A stretch of DNA of 64,000 bases from Anaerolineae bacterium. GTDB lineage: Bacteria; Pseudomonadota; Alphaproteobacteria; DSM-16000; Inquilinaceae. The stretch is taken from the NCBI GenBank assembly GCA_028285185.1, contig JANQQD010000255.1, positions 1 through 64,000 on the forward strand, in the 5' to 3' direction. Numbering within the stretch: position 1 is the stretch's first letter; the number at the start of each line of letters is the position of its first letter. The position numbers were made by a program, and so were the translations under genes. Under the pieces are notes generated by a model. It was not told where the DNA came from. It did not search any database and worked only from the letters and a program-made list of their open reading frames with translations. Shown here one piece after another: positions 36,427-45,647 of this stretch.

Positions 36427-37683
36427 TTGGACTTCAACGGACTGACGCCAGCACCCCGCAGAAGACGGGTCTTTTCGGCAAGCTCGGGCGGGTCGGTTTC
36501 CATTCTTGATATCGAAGTGACGCAGGCGATCCAGAACCTGCGCCATGAAGTGCGACTGATCGCGGGCAAGAAAACCGTCGTTCGCGTCTATCTGAAGCCG
36601 AACGCCCTGCCGCGTAATATGCGGGTGCGCGGCGAGATTCTAATATCGCGCGGGACCACGGCACCGGCGCGCTTTGTGATGTCTAAAAACACGATTACGC
36701 TAAAAGGGTCCGGCAATCCGTCGCTCGGAACGCAGCGCCGGAACGCGGAGTTGAGCCTCAATTTCGAGTTGCCGGGTAGAGGCGTAGGGCCGCTTCTCAT
36801 TCAGCTCAACCGGGTCATGCCGGCGACCCGCGGCGACGATATCCCGATCAGCAATCCCGGCCAGACGCGACAGGTGGAATTCGTTTCGGCTCCGCCTTTG
36901 CGCATCCGCGTCCTGGGCCTGCGCTATGTCGATGACCGGCAGACACCGGCGCAGACGTTTGCGCCGGATGCACTCCATTTCGACTTTCTGAAGTCCTACC
37001 TGACGCGGACCTATCCCGTCCCGCGGCTCGAATGGTCGCAGATCGTGGTAAATGCCGGCCCTAATATCAATCCGCCGTTTCACAGCCCAGATTTCCCGCG
37101 TATCGACCCGATTTGGTCGGCGGTTGCGGGCCGAGTGATCGCGCGGCTGCAGCTTCTGCGCCAGGCGGATGTGAATAGCGGTCGCGACCCGCGGACGCAT
37201 TACTATGGGCTCGTCGCTGATGACAGCGGGTTCTTTCGCGGGCGCGCGTCGCGGGTAGCGACCCTCGCCGACCCTTCGGTGGTTGCCTTCGGCCCAACTG
37301 GCAATCCTTCGAATTATGCGAACTTTGCCTGGGACGAGGATTCCTCGTTCGGCGACTGGTACGGCGCGCATGAGCTGGCGCATACGCTGGGCTGCCGGCA
37401 TCCGGGATGCCAGAAGACGCCGACGAGCCAGCCGAGCCAGGGCCGCGACCCCCAATCGACCTATCCTTACGTGTTGGGGCGGCTTTCGGATGCGGCAGAG
37501 GATTGCATTGGCTTCGATACAGGTGACCCCGATCTGGGCATGCCTATGCGGGCTTATCCCCACGCGACCTCCAGCGATTTTATGACGTATTGCGATGACC
37601 AATGGGTGTCCCGGCACACCTATGACGAGCTGTTCGACCGGCTCGTTGAAGAGGATGAGAACTTTGCGCCGGAGAACATCTGA
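36427..37683 (+). CDS. Metzincin-type zinc metalloprotease
   Basis: A 418-residue protein with the extended zinc motif HELAHTLGCRH (His315, Glu316, His319, His325) and a Met-turn at FMTYCDD (Met386), which defines metzincins. The N-terminal half (about 25-160) is a beta-rich domain with no evident catalytic motif. There is no signal peptide. The start is a TTG at 36427 with GGAAAGGG upstream; this choice is moderately secure. It leads the operon with LodA, LodB-like flavoprotein and DyP peroxidase. In quinohemoprotein amine dehydrogenase maturation a protease (QhpE, of a different family) trims the CTQ subunit, so a processing role here is possible. Confidence 0.85.
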   Translation: MDFNGLTPAPRRRRVFSASSGGSVSILDIEVTQAIQNLRHEVRLIAGKKTVVRVYLKPNALPRNMRVRGEILISRGTTAPARFVMSKNTITLKGSGNPSLGTQRRNAELSLNFELPGRGVGPLLIQLNRVMPATRGDDIPISNPGQTRQVEFVSAPPLRIRVLGLRYVDDRQTPAQTFAPDALHFDFLKSYLTRTYPVPRLEWSQIVVNAGPNINPPFHSPDFPRIDPIWSAVAGRVIARLQLLRQADVNSGRDPRTHYYGLVADDSGFFRGRASRVATLADPSVVAFGPTGNPSNYANFAWDEDSSFGDWYGAHELAHTLGCRHPGCQKTPTSQPSQGRDPQSTYPYVLGRLSDAAEDCIGFDTGDPDLGMPMRAYPHATSSDFMTYCDDQWVSRHTYDELFDRLVEEDENFAPENI

Positions 37684-37701
37684 TTAGACGCGGGATCTCG
37701 G

Positions 37702-38295
37702 ATGAGCAATTGGATTCAAGTGGTTGGCGTCTTCGACTCACAAGCCAACACGGGTGAGATCCTGGGCGTACAACCGGCGCTCGCGCCCAAATCGGCCACC
37801 GGAGAGGCAAGCGAGATAACGCTGACCGCGTTGAGCGGCGCCGGCGAAGTGCTGGCCGAAGTGCCGGTAACGCCTGACTATGGCAGCTGCGACGACAATG
37901 CGGAGGTGGGCACGTTTCAGATCTATATCGATCTGCCCTCCGCCACGCGCGCCCTGAGCCTGCAGCATCAAGGCGTGCATCTTGCGCAATTCGTGCCGGA
38001 CGATCCCGCCGCCTCGGCAGCAGGCGAAAGCTTCGGTCTGTCACCGCAGGCCGACCACCGGGTGCGGCTTGAGGGAACATCCGGTAGCCCCTCGAATGCA
38101 ACCTATATCCTGCAGGCGCGACCCAAAGGCACGACAATCTGGGAAACGCTCGATATCGGGCTCGACAGGCCCGAGACCGCGACGGTCGATCTGAGGCAGT
38201 TTCCCGATGCCGAAGTTGTGGAAGTGCGAATTCTAAAATCATCGGGTTTCGAGACAGTCGAGCTCGACCGACAAACCTTCGATTTCAACGAGTAA
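37702..38295 (+). CDS. Hypothetical beta-rich protein
   Basis: A 197-residue acidic protein I do not recognise. It has alternating beta segments and no signal peptide, membrane helix or cysteine motif beyond one Cys in DYGSCDDN. It starts 18 bases after the metzincin and ends 27 bases before the LodA gene, in the same operon. It could be a binding or chaperone subunit for either neighbour. No function is assigned. Confidence 0.6.
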   Translation: MSNWIQVVGVFDSQANTGEILGVQPALAPKSATGEASEITLTALSGAGEVLAEVPVTPDYGSCDDNAEVGTFQIYIDLPSATRALSLQHQGVHLAQFVPDDPAASAAGESFGLSPQADHRVRLEGTSGSPSNATYILQARPKGTTIWETLDIGLDRPETATVDLRQFPDAEVVEVRILKSSGFETVELDRQTFDFNE

Positions 38296-38322
38296 TTTCC
38301 AGATCATCGAAATGGAGATGTC

Positions 38323-40245
38323 ATGGACGCTTCGCCGATTGTGTCTGTCGCCATTCATCCCGCCATCGGTGTTGCCCGGGTCGGCAACGCTCGAGAAGAA
38401 TGGTTTCTGGCCGCCGATCTTCGCGGCAGCGCGCCCGCTGATCCGGACGGCTATCGCGACGCAGACGGGCGGATTAAGCGCCAGGTTTCCAGGTTCCGGA
38501 TCTATGCCACCCATGCCTCGGGCGAGGTGCGCGAGCTGACTCTGGATGAGGCCGAGATCGAATGGCGGGTCGAGGTCGCCAATCTGAAAGCGGGCTGGTA
38601 CCAGTTCAATTACCCGCTCGATCTGCCGGTCGCGGGGATTGAAGCGCCAGAACGGCGGAACGCGGCCTTTACCGGCGGGGATCGCGGCAGGCTGGATATC
38701 AGGCCGAGCGAAAAGGCAATTTCGGGCCGGAACGAGGCCGGGGCGCCGTACCGGTTCGACGATGGCGAGTTCTTCGGCAAACGGGTCTATCTCGGAGAAC
38801 TGCGGACCGATTCGGCGGGACGGCTCCTGGTCTTCGGCGGCCGTGGCGCAAGCGCGCCGCTGACCCCCGGCACCGCGCCCCGGACGTTCGCCAATAACGA
38901 TGGCTGGCACGATGATATCTGCGATGGGCCGGTGCGGGCGCGGGTGCGGGTCGGAGGCGAAACCTTCGAAGCGGAGCCCGCACATGTCGTCGTCGCGCCG
39001 CCGAACTACGGGCCGGGCCTTTTCGGCGTGGTCACGATGGATGACGTGTTGCAGGATCTCTACGTCCGCGAAGGCTGGGTCGCCGCGCCCGAGGTTACCC
39101 GCTTCACGCGCGACATCTGGCCGGTCTTCGACCGGATTAGCGGGCATCAATGGGTGAATGACGGGTTCTTGCCGATCGTGGGCGTGGGTTCGCCACTCGA
39201 TGCGCGCAGCCCGGAGATCATCGCGAAGCTGCAGGAAGGCTCAAGCGCGAACGCCGGGTTTCGGGCTCAGGTGCATGCGCTCTTCCGGCAGCCCGGTGAC
39301 GAGCGGCCCGAAGCGCTGCCGCCCATTTATGGCGATGCGCTGAGTGACCGGCGGCCGGATGGGACACTTCTCGATCCGACCCGGCAGGAGTTGTTTCTGA
39401 CCGGCCTGCAATATGAGCATTTGCAGAATTGGGCGGACGGAACCTTCGAGGCCGATTGGCAGGGCATGCCGGAATTCCCGGATTTCGATGCGCTGCCGCC
39501 GAAGGCGCAGACCGAAGAGCTGGACCGGGCAGGCATGTATGAATGCCTCGGTGGGCCGTTTCATCCTGGCATCGAGGTCACCTGGCCGTTCCGGTTGGCG
39601 ATCATGTGGAAAGCGCCCTACCGGTTACGGGCGCTGCCCGAAGGCACCGCCGTCCGCCAGGATTACGGCGAGACGCTTTCGGTCGAAACCGCCCTGGCGG
39701 CTGACGGGCCGCATGGCGCTTCAGGCCCCGGTTCGCTGACCCGTTGGCTGGGTGTGCCCTGGCAGACAGATGAGGCATCGTGCAATTCAGGCCTGCTATA
39801 CAGCCCCGAGCTTTACCTTTCGAGCCCGAGCTTTTGGGGTGCGCGCGTGCCGAACCAGGTGTTGTCGCAAGAGGCATTTGCGCTTGCCAGCTCGGGCAGG
39901 TTGAGCCCCGAAGAGGCCGACAGGCATTTTGCCAAGCGGCATCTGTGGCTCCGCGATATCAATGGCAGAGGCTATTTTGAGCGGATCGACGCGATGGTGA
40001 CGCGCTGGTGGAAACTGGGCTTGGTAGCGGCCAAGACCCCGCCCGAAGGCTCGGACCTGCCCGATCCGACCTTTGTCGAAACCGGCCGCCAGCCATCGGC
40101 GACGGCAGATCCGTCGCTTGAACTGTTGCTGGCGGTGCTCGCGCTGGAGGACAGCGATGGCGCGGCGGAACTTGGGGCCGGACCGGGCGGGACGCCGCCG
40201 GAGGAGAGGCGCGGCTACAAGACCTTCTCGCGCGGCGAGATTTGA
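38323..40245 (+). CDS. LodA-like CTQ-dependent amino acid or amine oxidase
   Basis: A 640-residue full-length member of the LodA/GoxA family, quinoproteins that oxidise L-lysine, glycine or other amines, releasing aldehyde, ammonia and hydrogen peroxide. The N-terminal hallmark is AIHPAIGVARVGNA. The cofactor region is VPWQTDEASCNSG with Asp483 and Cys487, followed by SFWGARVPNQVL with Trp505. These match the Asp, Cys and Trp that form cysteine tryptophylquinone in LodA. The C-terminal helix region (HFAKRHLWLRDINGRGYFE) is also typical. There is no signal peptide, as in other LodA proteins. It overlaps the flavoprotein gene by one base (TGATG). The substrate cannot be predicted. Confidence 0.88.
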   Translation: MDASPIVSVAIHPAIGVARVGNAREEWFLAADLRGSAPADPDGYRDADGRIKRQVSRFRIYATHASGEVRELTLDEAEIEWRVEVANLKAGWYQFNYPLDLPVAGIEAPERRNAAFTGGDRGRLDIRPSEKAISGRNEAGAPYRFDDGEFFGKRVYLGELRTDSAGRLLVFGGRGASAPLTPGTAPRTFANNDGWHDDICDGPVRARVRVGGETFEAEPAHVVVAPPNYGPGLFGVVTMDDVLQDLYVREGWVAAPEVTRFTRDIWPVFDRISGHQWVNDGFLPIVGVGSPLDARSPEIIAKLQEGSSANAGFRAQVHALFRQPGDERPEALPPIYGDALSDRRPDGTLLDPTRQELFLTGLQYEHLQNWADGTFEADWQGMPEFPDFDALPPKAQTEELDRAGMYECLGGPFHPGIEVTWPFRLAIMWKAPYRLRALPEGTAVRQDYGETLSVETALAADGPHGASGPGSLTRWLGVPWQTDEASCNSGLLYSPELYLSSPSFWGARVPNQVLSQEAFALASSGRLSPEEADRHFAKRHLWLRDINGRGYFERIDAMVTRWWKLGLVAAKTPPEGSDLPDPTFVETGRQPSATADPSLELLLAVLALEDSDGAAELGAGPGGTPPEERRGYKTFSRGEI

Positions 40246-41273
40246 TGGAGACGCAAAAGCGGTTCGAGGTCTTGGTCGCAGGGCGAGGCCCTGCGGGCCT
40301 TGCGGCATCCATCGCATTGGCCGAGCGGGGCATCGAAGTGGTGAGCCTTGCGCCGGTCGGGGCGTCTCCGGCCTTGGCGCGTGCCGAGATGCTGTCCCTC
40401 GCAGTCGAGGCCATCCTGGCGCGGCTCGGGCTCGGCGACGTGCTGGCGCGAGCGGTGAGGCTTCGGGGCGTGGAGCGCCACTGGAACAGAGCGCGGCCCG
40501 AGCTGCAGGACGGCCTGTCGCCTGACGCCGCGGGCCCCGGGTGGAGCGTCGACCGTGCCGACCTGCAAGAGGCGCTGACGACGCGCGCCGCGGCGTTGGG
40601 CGTGACGGAGGCGCAGGGCCAAATTCGCGGCGTCGCCGGCCAACCTGGGCGTTGGCGTGTAACGCTCCCGAATGGCGGCAGTCTTGACGCACGATTCCTG
40701 GTCGATGCTACGGGCCGGCCCGCGGCACTGGCGCGCAGGCTGGGCGCGAAACTACGGTTCGGCCTGCCGCTTCTTGCCCGGGTCTGGACCGCAACGGCGC
40801 CGGCACCGTCACGATTGGTGGCCAAAGCCGAGCCGGACGGGTGGCGCTACACCCTACCCCATCCGGCGGGCGGCGCCTCGGTTGGCTGGCTGACTCGCCC
40901 CGGCCTGGTCCGCGACGCGCCGCCCAGCTTTGCCTCGACCCGTGCACAGGACGCGCGGAGCATGCAGCTCAGCCCGGTGGCCGGGCCCGGTTGGCTCGCT
41001 GCCGGAGATTCCGCCGCCGCCTTCGACCCGATCGCCTCACAGGGTCTCTTCAACGCGCTCTCCGGTGGTTTTTTTGCCGGCAATGCGGCGGCGGATGCGG
41101 TGCGGGGGGCTCCAGAAAACATCACGGTCTACCGGCTCCTGACAGAGCGCACTGCGGCGCGGACGCATCATCTGATCCCCAGCCAATATGCCGCCAGCGG
41201 ATACCGGACCTCCTTCTGGGCCGAGCGCGCGCAGCAAACAATTCTGAGCAAAGGAGTGACTTATGGACTTTAG
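40245..41273 (+). CDS. LodB-like FAD-dependent maturation protein
   Basis: A 342-residue flavoprotein. The FAD fold is FEVLVAGRGPAGLAASIALA, where the usual GxGxxG reads GRGPAG, and the second FAD motif is GDSAAAFDPIASQGLFNALS. LodB proteins are needed to form CTQ in their cognate LodA, usually from the adjacent gene, exactly as here: the start overlaps the LodA stop by one base and the gene ends 11 bases inside the next one. It is a distant paralogue of the flavoprotein at 30188-31267; each probably serves its own LodA-type partner. Confidence 0.87.
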   Translation: METQKRFEVLVAGRGPAGLAASIALAERGIEVVSLAPVGASPALARAEMLSLAVEAILARLGLGDVLARAVRLRGVERHWNRARPELQDGLSPDAAGPGWSVDRADLQEALTTRAAALGVTEAQGQIRGVAGQPGRWRVTLPNGGSLDARFLVDATGRPAALARRLGAKLRFGLPLLARVWTATAPAPSRLVAKAEPDGWRYTLPHPAGGASVGWLTRPGLVRDAPPSFASTRAQDARSMQLSPVAGPGWLAAGDSAAAFDPIASQGLFNALSGGFFAGNAAADAVRGAPENITVYRLLTERTAARTHHLIPSQYAASGYRTSFWAERAQQTILSKGVTYGL

Positions 41274-42810
41274 CCCTCCGGCAAATCAGGACGATCTGTC
41301 CGACCGACCGATCGACCGCGACGCGCTTCTGACGCTTTGGAACCGGCAGAGTACACCGGCGGACGAGCGCTCGTTTTACATGGGCGATTATGTAACGGCG
41401 GCTGCACGAAACCCGAACTATGTCGATCCGCGCCAGGTGACGCCGAGCGGCACCCCAAGCCCCGTGCCCTGGAACGGATTTCCCCGGCTCTTGTCGCGGT
41501 TTTACAATGACCAAGCCTCCGAGGCGGCACGCGCCCAGGCCGACGCAATAGCTGATGTGCCGACGCCCTGGCTCTATTGGGTCGCACCTGGGCAACCGCT
41601 CGGTGCCGGGCCGCCGCATCAACTGCCCTTCTTCGCCCAGCGACTTGGCGTGCCGGAGGCCTTTCTGCGCGCCGTGGCTGGACCGCTTCATGCTGTCAAT
41701 GCGGATGGTACGATCGGCGACCCGATCCCACAACTCCGCCGTCAGCAGGACGAGTATCTCGAATGGCATGCCGACCGGAACGCGGATGGCACGATCCGTC
41801 GGATCTGCTTCACCGCGGAGCCGCCCGATTATTGGGAGGCATTGGCCGAGGTGGCGCCTGACCGGGTGCTGGCGCTGTATCAGCAACATGTGAACCCATC
41901 GATTACTCGCGACGCTCTGTTTTATCCCGACCAGGTGGCCGCGCCCGGTTTTGATGCGAACGGCAATTTCCTGTGGCGGATCGTCCCCTGGCTGGGAGGG
42001 ACCTATGACCCGCTCAACCGCTGGACGACGACGGACGGGATCATGCATCTGACCCATAGCGCGAACACGCTTGGCGCCGAGGTCAATCTGGCAGGAGATG
42101 CCAGCGTACCGCGCTCGGTCGACAGCCAGCCGCGTACGCCCGGTCAGGATCCGGCGCCGCAGGTGCTGCGCATCGCCTGCGGTGCCTACGGCGGGATCAA
42201 CCGGTCTAGCGACCCGAATATCGGGCTTATCGTCGGCGATCTGGTGAAGGACGGGAACCGCATTACGCTGACCGATCCGGTGGGGCTCTATATCGGCAAG
42301 GTCGATCTTGCCGGTCTCCGCGGTCCGAATGGCGAGGTCCTGGAAACTGTCGCGGGTCGAGTGGTGCGCGGCTCCGATGACCCGTTCGAGCCGCGAATAC
42401 TGCGCTATGAGGTCGAGCTGCCGTCGGGAACGGCCTTCACGCTGTCCGATTGCAGCTTCGACAATCGGCCCTTGCTTCGGGGCGGCCAGATCGCTCGGGA
42501 GACGACCATCCGGCTTTACGCGAATGTCTATCCAAACTCGGCCACAGCCGCGGAAGAGGCCTGCAGCGCCGGGGTGTGCCGCAGCACCGAGAATGACCAG
42601 CTCTTTCTGATCGGCGACCCAACGCAATGCCCGCCGCCCAGCCACCCGTTCTGGCTGCTTGCTACCCCATACGAGGGCGATACTGGCGGGGCGGCGCTAG
42701 GTGTGGGCGAGCTGGAGGGTGCCGCGATCGACATCACGGACCGGGTCTCGGCCGAGGAAGCCCGCATGCCGGAGAAAAACGTCAATCCCTACAGGCTTCT
42801 GGGTTTCTGA
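41263..42810 (+). CDS. Hypothetical protein of the LodA operon
   Basis: A 515-residue protein of unknown family. It has no signal peptide or membrane helix. The middle contains RIACGAYGGINRSSDPNIG, reminiscent of a small beta domain. Cysteines are grouped near the C-terminus (EEACSAGVC, then DPTQC). The start has AAGGAG upstream and overlaps the flavoprotein end by 11 bases, and the stop overlaps the DyP start by one base (TGATG). Tight coupling says it belongs to the LodA system, perhaps as a structural or acceptor subunit, but nothing in the sequence proves this. Confidence 0.6.
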   Translation: MDFSPPANQDDLSDRPIDRDALLTLWNRQSTPADERSFYMGDYVTAAARNPNYVDPRQVTPSGTPSPVPWNGFPRLLSRFYNDQASEAARAQADAIADVPTPWLYWVAPGQPLGAGPPHQLPFFAQRLGVPEAFLRAVAGPLHAVNADGTIGDPIPQLRRQQDEYLEWHADRNADGTIRRICFTAEPPDYWEALAEVAPDRVLALYQQHVNPSITRDALFYPDQVAAPGFDANGNFLWRIVPWLGGTYDPLNRWTTTDGIMHLTHSANTLGAEVNLAGDASVPRSVDSQPRTPGQDPAPQVLRIACGAYGGINRSSDPNIGLIVGDLVKDGNRITLTDPVGLYIGKVDLAGLRGPNGEVLETVAGRVVRGSDDPFEPRILRYEVELPSGTAFTLSDCSFDNRPLLRGGQIARETTIRLYANVYPNSATAAEEACSAGVCRSTENDQLFLIGDPTQCPPPSHPFWLLATPYEGDTGGAALGVGELEGAAIDITDRVSAEEARMPEKNVNPYRLLGF

Positions 42811-44354
42811 TGGAACTAAGCGCCGAACCGGTCTTGGAGATCGACGACATCCAAGGGCATATCCTCGTCGGGTTCCGCGGACCGTATCAGGAGATCGTGG
42901 GGTTCCGGCTTGACCCGGCAGCTCTCGGACCTGCGCGGACGGCGCTGTTGCCCTGGGCTAACAGGGTGACGTCGACCCGTACGGCGCTGGCACGGCGCAA
43001 CGCGGCGAAAGAGGCCGAGGCCGCCGGAGCGCCGCTGCCTGCGTCGGATTCGGTGATGATGGCGATGGCGTTGACCGCAGAGGGGCTGTCATGCCTCAAC
43101 GCGGCGGCGCGGCCCGAGGATCCCGATTTCCTGGCCGGTGCAGCGCGTTCGGCGGCGACACTGAGCGACGTGACCGACCCCTCAAATGGCGTGCCGCTTG
43201 GCTGGGTGTATGGCGACGTTCCGGAGCGTATTCCCGATGTTTTGGTGATCTTCGGGGGCGACAGCGAAACGGCGGTGCGCGGAATGGCCGACACGTTGAT
43301 CGCTGATCTCGACAGACTGGCCACGATCGCGTTGCGCGACACCGGCGTGCGACTGCCCGAAGACAAGGAGCATTTCGGCTTTGTCGATGGTATCTCGCAG
43401 CCCGCACCGCGCGGCCGGATCGCAGAGGATACGGCGCTTGTGCACCGCGCGCTGCCTCCGGGCGACCCGATCGCGGGGCGCTTCGCGCGCCCGGGGCGCC
43501 CGCTGGTTTGGCCGGGGCAATATCTGTTCGGCGAGCCGACGCAGTTGGCCGACAGTCTCGCTCCCGGCCCCATCGCGGGTGGGGTGGGCACCGCGTTGAA
43601 AAACGGATCGCTACTGGTGCTGCGCCGGCTTCGGCAGGATGTGGCGGCATTTCAGCGCGGCATGGAGAACCTTGCGGCAAGTTTTGCCGGTCAGGGGCTG
43701 AGTGCCGATGCGGCGACCGTGGCCGCCTGGTGCGTGGGGCGCTGGTCGGACGGAACGCCGCTGGTTCTGTCGCCCGACGCGCCCGACCCGTCGATCGGTG
43801 GCAACATCCATCGGCGGAACGGGTTTCTCTTCAGCCAGGCCCTGGATTCCGCAGATTTGCGGTTACCGGACGGATCGGAGGTTCGATTTCCGGGATCGCC
43901 GGCCGATCTCTTCGGGCAGGCCTGCCCGTTCTTTGCCCATATCCGGCAGGTTAACCCGCGCGACGACCCGGTCGATTTCGGCGGCCACGGAATCACGCTG
44001 CAGGCGCAGATGCTGCGCCGCGGGATCCCTTACGGACCGGCCTGGACCGGCGCCGACGACGGGGTCGATCGCGGGTTGATTTTCATGGCCTATCAGACCT
44101 CGATCGCCAACCAGTTTCACCGGCTCATGAAACGCTGGGTGAATGACAATACGGCGCCGCTGTCACGTTCGGGGATCGACCCAGTGATTGGGGCGGATAA
44201 GTCGCCCGGGCGCGCGCTGGAGCGGAGGCATGCGGATGGACACTTTGCGCGGAGCCTGCTCAGGGGTAACTGGGTGACGGCGACTGGCGCGGTCTATGCG
44301 TTTACGCCGGGACTTTCCGCGCTGCGCCGGATGCTGACGGAACAGACATCCTGA
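42810..44354 (+). CDS. DyP-type heme peroxidase
   Basis: A 514-residue dye-decolorizing peroxidase. The catalytic GxxDG motif is GFVDG (Gly190-Gly194, Asp193 distal). The proximal heme histidine is in FFAHIRQVNPRDD. The opening IDDIQGHILVGFRG is typical of the longer DyP subgroup, and no Tat or Sec signal is seen. It uses hydrogen peroxide, the by-product of LodA-type oxidases, so it may remove peroxide or use it to oxidise a second substrate. The start overlaps the previous stop by one base. It is the last gene of the operon and of the cargo block. Confidence 0.92.
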   Translation: MELSAEPVLEIDDIQGHILVGFRGPYQEIVGFRLDPAALGPARTALLPWANRVTSTRTALARRNAAKEAEAAGAPLPASDSVMMAMALTAEGLSCLNAAARPEDPDFLAGAARSAATLSDVTDPSNGVPLGWVYGDVPERIPDVLVIFGGDSETAVRGMADTLIADLDRLATIALRDTGVRLPEDKEHFGFVDGISQPAPRGRIAEDTALVHRALPPGDPIAGRFARPGRPLVWPGQYLFGEPTQLADSLAPGPIAGGVGTALKNGSLLVLRRLRQDVAAFQRGMENLAASFAGQGLSADAATVAAWCVGRWSDGTPLVLSPDAPDPSIGGNIHRRNGFLFSQALDSADLRLPDGSEVRFPGSPADLFGQACPFFAHIRQVNPRDDPVDFGGHGITLQAQMLRRGIPYGPAWTGADDGVDRGLIFMAYQTSIANQFHRLMKRWVNDNTAPLSRSGIDPVIGADKSPGRALERRHADGHFARSLLRGNWVTATGAVYAFTPGLSALRRMLTEQTS

Positions 44355-44408
44355 CCCGCGTTGAAGCAAGATGCCGCAAAATCTGACTCAGGAATCGCTT
44401 CTTCGAAA

Positions 44409-44903
44409 TCACCACGCCGCCGGTTTCGAACGCGATTTCTGGTAAGCCATGCTTCTGCTAAAGCAGCTTTCCCTCAATTCAGCGGCCTCGCGGCAGGGCT
44501 GAGTCGGTTCGCCAATCGATCCGCCTGGCGTCCGAGCGCCCTCGTAATCGGCCACGTCGCTGGCAATCTCCCGCGCCTCCGCATCTTGTTCCTGCCGGCG
44601 CAGAGTATCGACCGCCGCACGAACTACGACCGTGTAGAAGTAGTTGTAGGGATCCGAAATTTCGCCCGGATTTTCGCGCTCTCGGCCATGAAACCGTTCG
44701 AATCCGGTTGAAATGCAGTCCTCTATCTCGTCGTCATCATACCTGCCACGACTTCGGATGTAGCGCCTGAGCCTTGGGCGAGCTTCATCCAACAGGAGCG
44801 CATAGAATTCGGCAACCTTACTGTTCTTCCAAGCGGCATTAACCCGTTCCTTTAGGTCGGGGTCTTCATCGAGTGGAGTTTCAGGCTCTGTGTCAGATTC
44901 CAC
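44409..44903 (-). pseudogene. Truncated ECF-like sigma factor
   Basis: A 164-residue frame whose middle resembles sigma-70 region 2: DDDEIEDCISTGFERF followed by DPYNYFYTVVVRAAVDTLRR. Region 4 (the -35-binding helix-turn-helix) is missing. After about residue 140 the sequence becomes atypical, and only 54 bases separate the stop from the end of the convergent DyP gene. Most likely the 3' end was lost when the LodA cargo joined the conjugation backbone. A short functional variant cannot be excluded. Confidence 0.65.
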
Positions 44904-45069
44904 GAACTAACCGTTCCCAAGGACATTGGACCGCTGAAACAAGGCAGAGCCGAATTCTTTCTACCATTTGTTAGACGGGGCCCGTGACCATTCCGTTCCA
45001 GACGAGTGCTGGGGTCGTGCGGCCGACAGCGGTTTACGCCTCCCTGCGATCCTCAGAACCGGGGCAATC

Positions 45070-45378
45070 TCAGTCGGGGCGTCGATTCCACACCAGGAAA
45101 GCCGCGCCGTCTTCCTCGAACAGTGCCGCGCGGATCGGCTCCGGGAAGCTCGGATCGTCGAGCTGGACGCTAAGGTAGTCGCGCGGGTCCTCTCCATTGC
45201 TGCGGGCTTTCCAGGCGGCGCCGAGCTCGGCGCGGCCGGCATAGACGCGGAAGTCCGGCGCACCCTCGCTCTTCTTCTGGTCGTTGGCGACGATCTTGGC
45301 CTTGACGTTGACCGTCAGGGTCCGGATCGTTCCGACATAGCCGTCCTTGCCGGCCGTGAAGCTTCCAATGGTAGCCAT
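45070..45378 (-). CDS. DUF736 family protein
   Basis: A 102-residue protein starting [20 protein letters not shown], the usual DUF736 opening, with [10 protein letters not shown] and [12 protein letters not shown] typical of the family. Members are common on plasmids and integrative elements of alphaproteobacteria and have no established function. It follows the DUF2274 gene with a three-base gap and ends the conjugation operon. Confidence 0.9.
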   Translation of the reverse strand: MATIGSFTAGKDGYVGTIRTLTVNVKAKIVANDQKKSEGAPDFRVYAGRAELGAAWKARSNGEDPRDYLSVQLDDPSFPEPIRAALFEEDGAAFLVWNRRPD

Positions 45379-45381
45379 CGC

Positions 45382-45636
45382 TCAGGTCTCCTTTGGTTGG
45401 GGTGACGATGATTGGCGCACTTCGTCAAGCTGCCTGCGCGCCCGTTTGAAGCCCGGATCGGCGTTCATGAACGCCTCCAGCATGAAGGGGATGAGATCGG
45501 CGACACTCTCCTTCTGCCCATAGGCGCGCCGGTAGATTTCGGCGTAGTCGTTGAGGGCCACCTTGAGGTCGGCATCGGCCGTGAAAGTGACCTTGACGCT
45601 CTCGCGATCGGGCAGCCTGTCAAGCTTGAGGGTCAT
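45382..45636 (-). CDS. DUF2274 family protein
   Basis: An 84-residue protein starting MTLKLDRLPDRESVKVTF, resembling a ribbon-helix-helix protein and matching the DUF2274 genes that routinely follow trbI in such elements. The ATG at 45636 has GAGGAG upstream; one at 45651 overlaps the trbI stop as ATGA and is less likely. A regulatory or accessory role in transfer is presumed. Confidence 0.85.
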   Translation of the reverse strand: MTLKLDRLPDRESVKVTFTADADLKVALNDYAEIYRRAYGQKESVADLIPFMLEAFMNADPGFKRARRQLDEVRQSSSPQPKET

Positions 45637-45647
45637 GCTGCGTCTCC

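Noticed and set aside
41122-42645. Minus-strand frame of about 507 codons opposite the 515-residue gene
   Set aside because: The plus-strand gene is tightly coupled to LodB and DyP by overlaps and the antisense product has no motif, although neither strand has a known family, so this was considered with care.
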